A stretch of DNA of 64,000 nt, taken from assembly GCF_017168235.1 (NCBI RefSeq), contig NZ_JABFAO010000005.1:1-64000 (forward strand), read 5' to 3'. Below the pieces are notes generated by a model, which worked only from the letters and a program-made list of their open reading frames with translations, made no database searches and was not told the origin of the DNA. A program made the position numbers and the translations under genes. This document shows, one piece after another, positions 20,042 through 27,580 of this stretch (its first letter is position 1; each line of letters begins with the position of its first letter). This DNA comes from Rhodococcus sp. KRD197 (lineage in GTDB: Bacteria; Actinomycetota; Actinomycetes; Mycobacteriales; Mycobacteriaceae).

Positions 20042-20697
20042 GCAACAGCCACACCCGCAGAGACGATCCGCCGATGCCGGTGTACACCGCCATTCGTTCC
20101 CGACGCGACGTTCGCGCCGAGTTCAACGGCGAATGCGTCGACGACGCCGTGCTACAACGAATTCTCGACGCTGCGCACCACGCGCCCAGCGTGGGAAACA
20201 CCCAACCCTGGGACTTCGTCGTCGTTCGCCGCGCGGATACGCTCGCACAATTCGCTGAACACGTCGCCGCTGAGCGGGTCGCATTCGCGCAGTCGCTGCC
20301 CCCGGATCGCCGCGCCACCTTCGATCCCATCCGGATCGAGGGCATCGAGACCAGCCGCACCGGTGTCGTCGTCACCTACGATCCGGAACGCGGCGGCAAG
20401 CACGTGCTCGGGCGGGCGACCGTAGACGACACCGGCGTGTTCTCGGCGGTACTCGCCGTGCAGAACCTCTGGCTCGCAGCGATATCGGAAGGTATCGGCG
20501 TCGGCTGGGTCTCGTTCTACCAGGAGAGCTTCCTCACCGATCTGCTCGACATTCCCTCACCGGTCCGGCCCATCGCCTGGCTATGCGTGGGCCCCGTCAC
20601 CGAGTTCGCACAGGTCCCCGACCTCGAGCGATTCGGGTGGCGCGACCGACGGCCCCTGGCGGACGCTGTGCACTACGAGAAATTCGGCGGGTGCTGA
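20038..20697 (+). CDS. bluB: BluB, 5,6-dimethylbenzimidazole synthase
   Basis: BluB is a 219-residue flavin-destructase of the nitroreductase superfamily that fragments FMNH2 with O2 to give 5,6-dimethylbenzimidazole, the lower ligand of vitamin B12. The FMN-binding start AIRSRRDVRAEF, the segment HHAPSVGNTQPWDFV, and the C-terminal GVGWVSFYQESFL are typical. The chosen ATG at 20038 forms an ATGA overlap with the c-di-GMP gene upstream. No other cobalamin genes are in the window. Confidence 0.9.
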   Translation: MSNSHTRRDDPPMPVYTAIRSRRDVRAEFNGECVDDAVLQRILDAAHHAPSVGNTQPWDFVVVRRADTLAQFAEHVAAERVAFAQSLPPDRRATFDPIRIEGIETSRTGVVVTYDPERGGKHVLGRATVDDTGVFSAVLAVQNLWLAAISEGIGVGWVSFYQESFLTDLLDIPSPVRPIAWLCVGPVTEFAQVPDLERFGWRDRRPLADAVHYEKFGGC

Positions 20698-20699
20698 GC

Positions 20700-21197
20700 T
20701 CACCATCCCCAACTACCTGGAATGCCTTTGAAGGGGCCGACGACGTCGCTGGTGATCCAGCCCTCGTAGAAGCCGCCCTCCTGCGGGATGACCCGTTCGC
20801 CATCGACCTCGCAGTGCAGGCGGCTCGGGGAGAATGCGAGGTGCCCGGTGATGGGCAGAAAAGCGGCGGTCGGCCTCTCGTAACTCCACGCGGCGCCGGC
20901 CAGACTCACGTCGCCGCCGTGCACGTCCCAGTACGTGGCCGCGCCCTTCCACTCGCAATGCGTCGAGCGCGCCGCCGAAGGAAAGAGGACACCCTCAGCG
21001 ACGTCGTCACGAGGGATGTACCAGGTGGGCGGATGGCTCGTCTCCAGAACGCGCCAGGCCGCACGGGTCTCGGCGATGAGAACACTGTCGACCCTGACCG
21101 TGATCAACCGATCGGACTGTTCGAGCCGCGGCGGTCGAGGATAGTCCCACACCGACTCCTGCCCGGGCCCCGGCACCTGCGGCGTTACTTCGCTCAT
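20700..21197 (-). CDS. DUF427 domain protein
   Basis: The 165-residue protein belongs to the DUF427 family of small actinobacterial proteins of unknown function. The conserved stretch is WYIPRDDVAEGVLFPS, followed by STHCEWKGAATYWDV and AAWSYERP. The start was set at the ATG at 21197, which gives MSEVTPQ. It converges with bluB, leaving only 2 bp between the stops. No catalytic residues can be assigned. Confidence 0.8.
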   Translation of the reverse strand: MSEVTPQVPGPGQESVWDYPRPPRLEQSDRLITVRVDSVLIAETRAAWRVLETSHPPTWYIPRDDVAEGVLFPSAARSTHCEWKGAATYWDVHGGDVSLAGAAWSYERPTAAFLPITGHLAFSPSRLHCEVDGERVIPQEGGFYEGWITSDVVGPFKGIPGSWGW

Positions 21198-21235
21198 CTT
21201 CTCGATAGTGCCAGCGCCGGGCAGCAGCGGCCACA

Positions 21236-21886
21236 TCAGGGAGCTTCGACCGGGAAGAGATCTTCCGCGCGGTCCTCGTCGAGAATCCAGCGATCGACGT
21301 CCTCGAGCGGGTCCTCGGGCGCCCCTGATTTCAGGTCGACCGCACGCTCGGTCGGTACCAGCGGCGACCCGATCACCGGCAGTGCCGGCTCAGGTAGTGC
21401 TTGTTCAGGCAGTGCTTGTTCAGGCAGTGCGGGATCTTGTCCGGCCGATTCGGGTGCTGTGTCCGCCATTCGAACCGTGGGCACTCGGACGAGAATGCCG
21501 AGCCCGTGGGTGGCTGCGAGGAGACTGACCGGCGCAACGGTCGCGATCGCGGCCGACAGGGCGGGATGCAACGTTCCCGACTGGGAGATGAATGCATGCA
21601 GCGCATTTGCGCCGATACTGACCAGGGCCGCGATGATCAGAACCGCCCAGAAGAACCGGCGGCCGCTGTGATGTCGGTCGAGGTGCGCCAGGGCGATCAC
21701 CGAGATGGTGGCCTGCAGAATGGTGCCGTCGACGATCACCGGCCACAACCAGGACAGAGTGCGTGGCACTCCCGCCATTGTTGCCAGATCCCAGAGCGCC
21801 GCGAAACTGAGAACGAACGATGCGATGCCGATCACCGTGGTGATGACGACCGCACTGATGAGCGTCGCGCGCATGACCTTGTTCAT
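21236..21886 (-). CDS. DUF2637-type membrane protein next to whiB3
   Basis: The 216-residue protein has four hydrophobic helices in its first 125 residues, as in DUF2637 (Spd/TraB-like actinobacterial) proteins, then an acidic cytoplasmic tail. The tail contains an imperfect five-residue repeat PEQAL-PEQAL-PEPAL (nt about 21380-21430), which corresponds to 15-bp tandem repeats. The ATG at 21886 was preferred to the longer frame because it directly precedes the first helix. It follows whiB3 by 41 bp on the same strand and is probably cotranscribed. Function is unknown. Confidence 0.75.
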   Translation of the reverse strand: MNKVMRATLISAVVITTVIGIASFVLSFAALWDLATMAGVPRTLSWLWPVIVDGTILQATISVIALAHLDRHHSGRRFFWAVLIIAALVSIGANALHAFISQSGTLHPALSAAIATVAPVSLLAATHGLGILVRVPTVRMADTAPESAGQDPALPEQALPEQALPEPALPVIGSPLVPTERAVDLKSGAPEDPLEDVDRWILDEDRAEDLFPVEAP

Positions 21887-21927
21887 GGTTCGACATGGTG
21901 CACGATCCCACCGACACGAACGGTGGC

Positions 21928-22230
21928 TCAGGCCAGGCGAGGTTCGCTTCGGTAGAAGTCGGCGCGGTCGTGCGCGGACATCCCACCCCACACTCCGTAC
22001 GGCTCGTTGACCGACAGCGCGTGCGATCTGCACTGGGCCAGCACCGGGCAGCGGTTGCAGACGTCCTTGGCCTTCTGCTCCCGCATCGTGCGCGCACGTC
22101 CGCGCTCACCCTCGGGATGGAAGAACACGGACGAGTCGAAGCCTCGACACAGCCCGTCGAGTTGCCAATCCCATATGTCCGCGGTCGGAACAGGAAGTTC
22201 GACCGGCCTGGACGGTGCGCCTCTCACCAT
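21928..22230 (-). CDS. whiB3: WhiB family Fe-S regulator, WhiB3-like
   Basis: The 100-residue protein has the WhiB arrangement: four [4Fe-4S] cysteines C28, C58, C61 and C67, and the turn GVWGG at 79-83. The segments ADIWDWQLDGLCRG and FFHPEGERGRARTMREQKAKDVC agree closely with M. tuberculosis WhiB3, a redox sensor that binds the sigma-A domain 4 region and controls lipid anabolism and virulence. A strong SD (AAGGAGA) precedes the ATG. The upstream 150 bp is AT-richer than average and includes a GGGT/ACCC stem-loop. Confidence 0.88.
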   Translation of the reverse strand: MVRGAPSRPVELPVPTADIWDWQLDGLCRGFDSSVFFHPEGERGRARTMREQKAKDVCNRCPVLAQCRSHALSVNEPYGVWGGMSAHDRADFYRSEPRLA

Positions 22231-22379
22231 CGACGTCTCCTTACGAGCGCAGACTCATTCGGGTTTGTGACCCGTCTGTCTACACGGATGTTTTCGTGAA
22301 CCACTTCACTTTGGCGCATTAACCATACTTTTCGCAAACCGTTCATTCATTCGTATGCTTAAAAACCAGCACTGCTGCT
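22231..22379 (-). promoter_or_regulatory. whiB3 upstream region
   Basis: About 150 bp, AT-richer than its surroundings, separates whiB3 from the end of gntK, which is upstream on the same strand. It should hold the whiB3 promoter and leader. A small GGGT-CACAA-ACCC stem-loop lies in the leader. No operator consensus was recognised. Confidence 0.4.
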
Positions 22380-22973
22380 TCATAAGGCGCGCATCCGCTC
22401 GAGTTCGGCGATGATGCTCGCTGCGACCGTGGCGGGAGGCGGGCCGACATCGACGACGATGGCGTGCTCGTCTGGCTCGATCGACTCGAGTGTGCTCATC
22501 TGCGTGTCGAGCAGACTGCTCGGCATGAAGTGGTCCATCCGCACGTTCAATCTGCCGCTGATCCGCTCCTTCGTACCGGCCAGGTGCACGAAGACGACAT
22601 GCCCCTCGGACCCCTGCACCAGGACATCGCGATACCGACGCTTGAGCGCCGAACACGTCACGATGCCCGGCTCATGCCTGGCAGTGTGATCCCGAATCCA
22701 CTCGGCAATCGTCTCGAGCCACGGCCAGCGATCCTCGTCCGTCAGAGGCTGACCGGAGGCCATCTTCTCGACGTTCGAGGGCGGATGCAGATCGTCGCCC
22801 TCCTGCAGGTCCCACTTGAGCGCGCCGGCGAGGATTCCGGCCACGGTGGACTTTCCCGAACCGGATACCCCCATGAGCACGAGAACCGGATGCTGACTTC
22901 CGTTGTCGCTCACGTTCATCTCCCGCGCAGCAGCTGCCGTTCGGGGTGCCTCACCTGAGTCGGTCATTGCCAT
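22380..22973 (-). CDS. gntK: Gluconokinase
   Basis: This is a P-loop carbohydrate kinase of about 197 residues that phosphorylates gluconate to 6-phosphogluconate. The Walker A motif is GVSGSGKST, and EGDDLHPPSNVEKMASGQPLTDEDR in outline and the CSALKRRYRD and VHL segments are gluconokinase-type. Two ATGs (22973 and 22967) share the SD GGAG; the first has a 4-nt and the second a 10-nt spacing, so the start is uncertain by two codons. It is divergent from a GntR-family regulator, which supports the assignment. Confidence 0.88.
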   Translation of the reverse strand: MAMTDSGEAPRTAAAAREMNVSDNGSQHPVLVLMGVSGSGKSTVAGILAGALKWDLQEGDDLHPPSNVEKMASGQPLTDEDRWPWLETIAEWIRDHTARHEPGIVTCSALKRRYRDVLVQGSEGHVVFVHLAGTKERISGRLNVRMDHFMPSSLLDTQMSTLESIEPDEHAIVVDVGPPPATVAASIIAELERMRAL

Positions 22974-23065
22974 CACGCTCCATGTCTGCGGGGTCACGCC
23001 TGGAACGAGTTACCCGCATACGCTTTCGCCAACCACACCTGCGCGGCCGATGTGCGCCAGGCCGA

Positions 23066-23140
23066 CACCTCATCGCGAGGTGACCTCGATCACTGTACTT
23101 TATCATCATACAAATAAGAAGTAGATCTTGAATATGTACT
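23066..23140. promoter_or_regulatory. Operator candidates between gntK and its GntR-type regulator
   Basis: The intergenic region holds a 6-5-6 perfect inverted repeat CACCTC-ATCGC-GAGGTG (23066-23082), then an AT-rich tract in which TGTACT occurs twice (23094-23099 and 23135-23140). Either could be a binding site of the adjacent FCD-type GntR regulator. No exact known gluconate operator was matched. Confidence 0.4.
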
Positions 23141-23144
23141 ACTA

Positions 23145-23933
23145 ATGAGACCGAAGCTCGGGGGGCGAAGCAGCACCCTCCCGTGGGACCATCGAGCAGT
23201 GGCGGCCGAAGCAAGCGCAGCATTTCTGCAATTACACGATTCCGTGCTCGATACGTTGGGGCGCGACATCGTGGACGGGACTGTGCCCGCCGGGACGACG
23301 ATCTCCGCAGACGACGTTGCCGTGCGATTCGCAGTGTCGCGAACCGTCGTCCGCGAGGTCGTTCGCGTACTCGAATCGCTCGGTCTGCTCACGGTCCGCC
23401 GGCGCGTAGGCATCACCGTGCTCGACTCGACACACTGGAATTCGCTCGATCCGCTGCTGATCAGGTGGCAGCTCGCCGGCCCCAACCGCGCCATACAGTT
23501 GGCGTCGCTCAGCGAATTACGTTCTGGCATCGAGCCTTTGGCAGCTCGGTTGGCAGCCGGGCGAGCAACCCCGGAGCACTGCGGACGGTTGACTGCTGCG
23601 GTCATCGGTATGTCCGCGACCTCGCGCGCGGCCAACTCCGACGCCTACCTCGCGCACGACTCGGATTTTCATCGCGCCCTGCTCGCAGCGTCGGGCAATC
23701 CGCTACTTCGTTCGATGTCGGACATCGTCGTCGAAGTGCTCGCCGGACGCACCCGGCACGCGTTGATGCCACATCGAGCCGACCCCGAAGCGATCCGCCT
23801 GCACGGAGTCGTCGCGTCCTCGATTCAGGCCGGAGATGCCGCGGCTGCCGAGCAGGCGATGTTCGAGATCGTCACCGAATCCGCGAAGTCGATGCTCGCT
23901 ACCGATTGGCCGACAGCACCAGACCCGATGTAG
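23145..23933 (+). CDS. FCD-type GntR family regulator, probable gluconate regulator
   Basis: The 262-residue protein has an N-terminal GntR winged helix (ISADDVAVRFAVSRTVVREVVRVLESLGL) and a C-terminal FCD effector domain with metal-ligand-type residues (D..H...H near HDSDFH and RLHG). Divergence from gntK suggests that it controls gluconate use (inference). The ATG at 23145 has no clear SD and lies in AT-rich DNA, so translation may be leaderless or begin at a later GTG. The 3' end overlaps ltp2 by 35 bp on the opposite strand. Confidence 0.82.
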   Translation: MRPKLGGRSSTLPWDHRAVAAEASAAFLQLHDSVLDTLGRDIVDGTVPAGTTISADDVAVRFAVSRTVVREVVRVLESLGLLTVRRRVGITVLDSTHWNSLDPLLIRWQLAGPNRAIQLASLSELRSGIEPLAARLAAGRATPEHCGRLTAAVIGMSATSRAANSDAYLAHDSDFHRALLAASGNPLLRSMSDIVVEVLAGRTRHALMPHRADPEAIRLHGVVASSIQAGDAAAAEQAMFEIVTESAKSMLATDWPTAPDPM

Positions 23934-25074
23934 GAACACCGGTTCCCGCCGTCACCAGTACATTCTGGACGTCCGGCACCGGATTCACCGAGGTTCCCCG
24001 AATCTGCCGAACGCCCTCGGCAATCCCGTTCATGCCGTGGATGTACGCCTCCCCCAGCTGGCCACCGTGGGTGTTCAACGGCAGCCTGCCACCGAGCTCG
24101 ATCGCGCCGTCCGCGACGAAGTCCTTGGCCTCGCCTCGCCCGCAGAAACCCAGTTCCTCGAGCTGCATGAGTACGAACGGGGTGAAATGGTCGTACAGCA
24201 CCGCCGTCTGCATGTCCTCGGGCCGTAGCCCCGACTGCGCCCACAGCTGATCTGCGACGAGCCCCATCTCCGGCAGTCCCGTCATCGCGTCCCGGTAATA
24301 GCTGGTCATGATGTACTGATCCGGTCCGCTCCCCTGCGCTGCTGCGGTGATCACCGCGGCCGGATTGGGTAGATCCTTCGCCCGTTCGGCGGACGTCACC
24401 ACGATGGCGATGCCGCCGTCGGACTCCTGGCAGCAGTCCAGCAGGTGCAGCGGTTCGGCGATCCACCGCGAGTTCTGATGATCCTCGAGGGTGATGGGTT
24501 TGCCGTAGAAGAACGCTGCCGGGTTGTTTGCGGCGTGCTTGCGATCGGCGACGGCCACCCGTCCGAAATCCTCGCTGGTCGCGCCGTAGACGTGCATGTA
24601 GCGACGAGCCACCATTGCCACGAACGACGCGGGGGTGCCCAACCCGTGTGGGTACGACCATCCCGCGTCGATACCCGACGAGGTCGGCGCGGCCGCGAGA
24701 TGAGATGCCACCTGACCGAACCGAGCTCCCGACCGCTCGTTGAACGCTCGATACGCGACGACGACGTCGGCGACGCCCGTCGCCACGGCCATCGCTGCCT
24801 GCTGAATCGTCGCGCACGCCGCCCCGCCCCCGTAGTGGATGCGACTGAAGAATTTCAGGTTGGGGATTCCCACCGCCCGCGCGACGGCGGTCTCGGTGTT
24901 GGTGTCCATCGTGAACGAGGTCAGTCCGTCCACGTCCGCGGGGGTGAGCCCGGCGTCGGTGAGCGCAGCGGTAACAGCCTCGGCGGCGAGCCTGAGTTCA
25001 CTGCGTCCGGAGTTCTTGGAGAAATCCGTGGCGCCGATCCCGACGATCGCCGCCTTCCCGGACAGCCCGCTCAT
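23899..25074 (-). CDS. ltp2: Ltp2, thiolase-like aldol-lyase of steroid side-chain degradation
   Basis: This 391-residue SCP2-thiolase-fold protein matches M. tuberculosis Rv3540c (Ltp2), which works with the DUF35 domain of ChsH2 to cleave the last three-carbon side-chain unit (17-hydroxy-3-oxo-pregnene carboxyl-CoA) into a 17-ketosteroid and propionyl-CoA. Thiolase-like N-terminal (AIVGIGATDFSKNSGRSE) and C-terminal (NTHGGQLGEAYIHGMNG) segments are evident. It is the last gene of the chsE1-chsE2-chsH2-chsH1-ltp2 operon; its ATG overlaps the chsH1 stop (ATGA). Confidence 0.92.
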   Translation of the reverse strand: MSGLSGKAAIVGIGATDFSKNSGRSELRLAAEAVTAALTDAGLTPADVDGLTSFTMDTNTETAVARAVGIPNLKFFSRIHYGGGAACATIQQAAMAVATGVADVVVAYRAFNERSGARFGQVASHLAAAPTSSGIDAGWSYPHGLGTPASFVAMVARRYMHVYGATSEDFGRVAVADRKHAANNPAAFFYGKPITLEDHQNSRWIAEPLHLLDCCQESDGGIAIVVTSAERAKDLPNPAAVITAAAQGSGPDQYIMTSYYRDAMTGLPEMGLVADQLWAQSGLRPEDMQTAVLYDHFTPFVLMQLEELGFCGRGEAKDFVADGAIELGGRLPLNTHGGQLGEAYIHGMNGIAEGVRQIRGTSVNPVPDVQNVLVTAGTGVPTSGLVLSANR

Positions 25075-25481
25075 GCGAGCCTCACCGTGGCGGTGATGTG
25101 GTCACCGAGCGAATCGCGGCCGACGACGTCGACCGTCACCTCGTCCCCGGTCACCGCGGACACGGTGCCGCTCAGGGTCAGCGTGTCGTAGGCGTACCAG
25201 GGCACACCGAGTCGCAGTGCGATGGACTTCAGAACGACGCTCGGTCCGGCCCAGTCCGTGACGAATCGCTGCACGAGCCCGGTGTCGGTGAGGATGTTGA
25301 CGAAGATGTCCTTCGAGCCGCGTTCGACGGCCTTGTCGCGGTCGTGGTGGACATCTTGAAAGTCTCTGGTAGCCAAGGCCGTCGAGACGACGAAAGTCGG
25401 GTCGGCGGTGATCTGCAGCTCTGGCAGAACATCGCCCACGGCCACATCACCCATTGCCAGTTCTGCCGTGCGGCCCTTCAT
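25071..25481 (-). CDS. chsH1: ChsH1, MaoC-like subunit of the steroid enoyl-CoA hydratase
   Basis: The 136-residue single hot-dog protein is the catalytic MaoC half of the ChsH1-ChsH2 heterotetramer that hydrates the 3-oxo-pregnadiene carboxyl-CoA intermediate. The hydratase-2 motif is recognisable as DFQDVHHD (D40, H45). The start at 25481 forms an ATGA overlap with the chsH2 stop, which is why the longer frame beginning at 25496 was not used. M. tuberculosis Rv3541c is the counterpart. Confidence 0.92.
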   Translation of the reverse strand: MKGRTAELAMGDVAVGDVLPELQITADPTFVVSTALATRDFQDVHHDRDKAVERGSKDIFVNILTDTGLVQRFVTDWAGPSVVLKSIALRLGVPWYAYDTLTLSGTVSAVTGDEVTVDVVGRDSLGDHITATVRLA

Positions 25482-26398
25482 CCGACGGCCTTCCACGCAG
25501 GTAGCGTCAGGTCTTCGTCGATCCGCACGAAGTCCACCTCGACCGGTAGCCCGATGGCCACCTCTTCCGGTTCGATCCCTCGAAGTTCACCGAGCATACG
25601 GACGCCTTCCTCCAACTCCACGAGTGCGATGACGAACGGCAACGATCGGCCTGGCACCGCCGGCGCGTGGTGGACCACGTAGCTGAACACCGTGCCCCTA
25701 CCCGACGCGACGACGTAGTCGAGGGGCTTGTCCCTGTCCTGCCAGATTGCAGGGATGGGTGGATGCCGTAGCGAACCGTCCTCGACACGCTGCACGCGCA
25801 GCTCGCCCACCTTCGTTCCGTCCCAGAAGAACTCGGTTTCCTGCGAGACCACGGGCCGAATCTGATCCGGGACCTCTGCAGCGACGCTCGAAACGGTCGG
25901 TGCGAACTTGAGCACACGGAAGAGCATCTCCGCGACAGGTTCCTCGCCGACGTACCAGATGTTCCGCGTGGTGACGAACCATCCGTGGCCGAGCCCGGTC
26001 TTCTTCGGGCCGACCACGTTCTCGAGCCGCGCGGTCAACGTCACTTCCTCACCGACTCGCAGATAACGGTGATAGGTCTGCTCGCAGTTGGTCGCAACGA
26101 TGGAGGTGAAGCCCGCTTCGTCGAGGATCGCCATGATCTGCCCGAGCGGGTCGTCGTCCGAACGAGTGCGGTGCAGCCCGCCCATCGTCCACACCTGCGC
26201 CATCGCCGGCGGTGCGACGACGCCTTCGTGTCCGGCTTCTCGTGCCGCAGCCTCGTCCACGTAGATGGGATTGGCGTCACCGATGGCCTCGACCCAGTTG
26301 TTGATCATCGGCTGGTTGACGGGGTCGCGGCCGGCGCGGCGCGCGCTCTCGCCCTGTGCCGCAATGCGGTCGGCCGCTTCGTTGATGGACTCGCTCAT
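25478..26398 (-). CDS. chsH2: ChsH2, MaoC plus DUF35 protein of side-chain degradation
   Basis: The 306-residue protein has an N-terminal MaoC hot-dog domain (with GDANPIYVDEAAAREAGHEG) that pairs with ChsH1, and a C-terminal DUF35/OB-fold domain that recruits Ltp2. It corresponds to M. tuberculosis Rv3542c. The true start is the ATG at 26398; two identical-looking ATGAG contexts occur 17 and 34 bases upstream because of a tandem triplication, but both run into TGA after six codons. Translation is therefore probably reached through serial stop-start coupling from chsE2. Confidence 0.92.
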   Translation of the reverse strand: MSESINEAADRIAAQGESARRAGRDPVNQPMINNWVEAIGDANPIYVDEAAAREAGHEGVVAPPAMAQVWTMGGLHRTRSDDDPLGQIMAILDEAGFTSIVATNCEQTYHRYLRVGEEVTLTARLENVVGPKKTGLGHGWFVTTRNIWYVGEEPVAEMLFRVLKFAPTVSSVAAEVPDQIRPVVSQETEFFWDGTKVGELRVQRVEDGSLRHPPIPAIWQDRDKPLDYVVASGRGTVFSYVVHHAPAVPGRSLPFVIALVELEEGVRMLGELRGIEPEEVAIGLPVEVDFVRIDEDLTLPAWKAVG

Positions 26399-26440
26399 CG
26401 AACAACCTCACTCATCGAACAACCTCGCTCATCGGACAAC
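26390..26440 (-). repeat. Three tandem copies of a 17-bp unit at the chsE2/chsH2 junction
   Basis: The minus strand reads three copies of GTTGTYCGATGAGYGAG (26440-26424, 26423-26407, 26406-26390). Each copy carries an ATGA. The first copy holds the chsE2 stop and the third the chsH2 start, so the ancestral junction was a simple ATGA overlap that has been triplicated, inserting 34 bp. Confidence 0.92.
26395..26432 (-). other. Two chained 6-codon minigenes (MSEVVR) between chsE2 and chsH2
   Basis: ATG at 26432 (overlapping the chsE2 TGA as ATGA) encodes MSEVVR and stops at TGA 26414-26412. That stop overlaps ATG 26415, which encodes MSEVVR and stops at TGA 26397-26395, which in turn overlaps the chsH2 ATG at 26398. 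The reading is exact; whether ribosomes translate the minigenes is inference. Confidence 0.6.
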
Positions 26441-27580
26441 ACGGGGCAGTCCGAGTCCGGAGGTGGCGATCAACTCTCGCATCACCTCGTTCACCCCACC
26501 GCCGAAGGTGATCACCAGGTTGCGTTTGACCTGCTTGTCCAGCCAGTCCATCAGCGCCGCAGTATCGGGATCGGCGGGATTTCCATGTCGCCCGATCAAT
26601 TCCTCGGCGAGGCGGCCCACCCGCTGAATACGTTCGGTGGCAAACACTTTGGTGGCCGATGCGTCGGCGATGTCCACTGCTTCCGCGGTACTCGACGCTA
26701 CCTGCCAGTTGAGCAGCTCGTTGATACGGAACGTCGCGTGTACCTCACCGAGCGTGCGGCGGACATCGGGTTCGTCCAGCAGCCCGTGCGCTCGAGCCCA
26801 CGTCTGCAACCGGACGAGCAGACCGGCGATTCGGCCCGCCGGCCCGAGCATGACGCGTTCGTGATTGAGCTGCGTGGTGATCAGTCGCCACCCGGCATTC
26901 TCTTCCCCTACCAGCATGTCCACGGGAACGCGCACGTCATTGTAGTACGTCGCGTTGACATGGTGGGCGCCGTCGCACGTGATGATCGGCGTCCACGAGT
27001 ACCCCGGGTCGGTGGTGTCGACGATCAGCATCGAGATCCCGCGGTGCCGCGAATCCGGCGCACCGGTTCGCACCGCCAACCAGATGTAGTCGGCATCGTG
27101 GCCGCCGGTGGTGAAGATTTTCTGACCGTTGACGATGTACTCGTCGCCGTCGCGGACGGCCGTGGTCTTCAAGGCTGCCAGATCGGTTCCGGCCTCCGGC
27201 TCGGTGTAGCCGATAGCAAAGTGCACGTCCCCGGCCAGGATCGCGGACAGGAATTTCGCCTTCTGCGTGTCGTTTCCGTATTTCTGCAGCGTGGGTCCGA
27301 CGGTTTGCAGTGTGACCGCGGGCAACGGAATGTCGGCTCGGGCAGCCTCGTTGACGAAGATCGATTGCTCGACGTCACCGAATCCGTGACCACCGAACTC
27401 CTTCGGCCAGCCGACACCGAGCCAGCCGTCGCTACCCATCTTCTTGATGATCTTGCGGTAGGTCTCGCCGTGCCGCTCGGTCATCATGACCTCGGCGTCG
27501 TGCTCGCTGACGAGATCCGAGAAGTAGCGCCGCAATTGTTTCTGCAGTGTCAGCTGCGCCTCGGTCAGTTCGACGAACAT
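26429..27580 (-). CDS. chsE2: ChsE2, acyl-CoA dehydrogenase subunit (FadE29-type)
   Basis: The 383-residue acyl-CoA dehydrogenase is one half of the alpha2beta2 ChsE1-ChsE2 enzyme that dehydrogenates the three-carbon side-chain CoA thioester. FAD/substrate segments include FAIGYTEPEAGTDLAALKT and VNGQKIFTTGG. The start ATG at 27580 (MFVELTEAQ) lies inside the end of chsE1, overlapping by 16 bp. In M. tuberculosis (Rv3543c/Rv3544c) the functional site is formed across the heterodimer. Its C-terminal VVR-stop lies in the first unit of the 17-bp triplication. Confidence 0.92.
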   Translation of the reverse strand: MFVELTEAQLTLQKQLRRYFSDLVSEHDAEVMMTERHGETYRKIIKKMGSDGWLGVGWPKEFGGHGFGDVEQSIFVNEAARADIPLPAVTLQTVGPTLQKYGNDTQKAKFLSAILAGDVHFAIGYTEPEAGTDLAALKTTAVRDGDEYIVNGQKIFTTGGHDADYIWLAVRTGAPDSRHRGISMLIVDTTDPGYSWTPIITCDGAHHVNATYYNDVRVPVDMLVGEENAGWRLITTQLNHERVMLGPAGRIAGLLVRLQTWARAHGLLDEPDVRRTLGEVHATFRINELLNWQVASSTAEAVDIADASATKVFATERIQRVGRLAEELIGRHGNPADPDTAALMDWLDKQVKRNLVITFGGGVNEVMRELIATSGLGLPRVVR

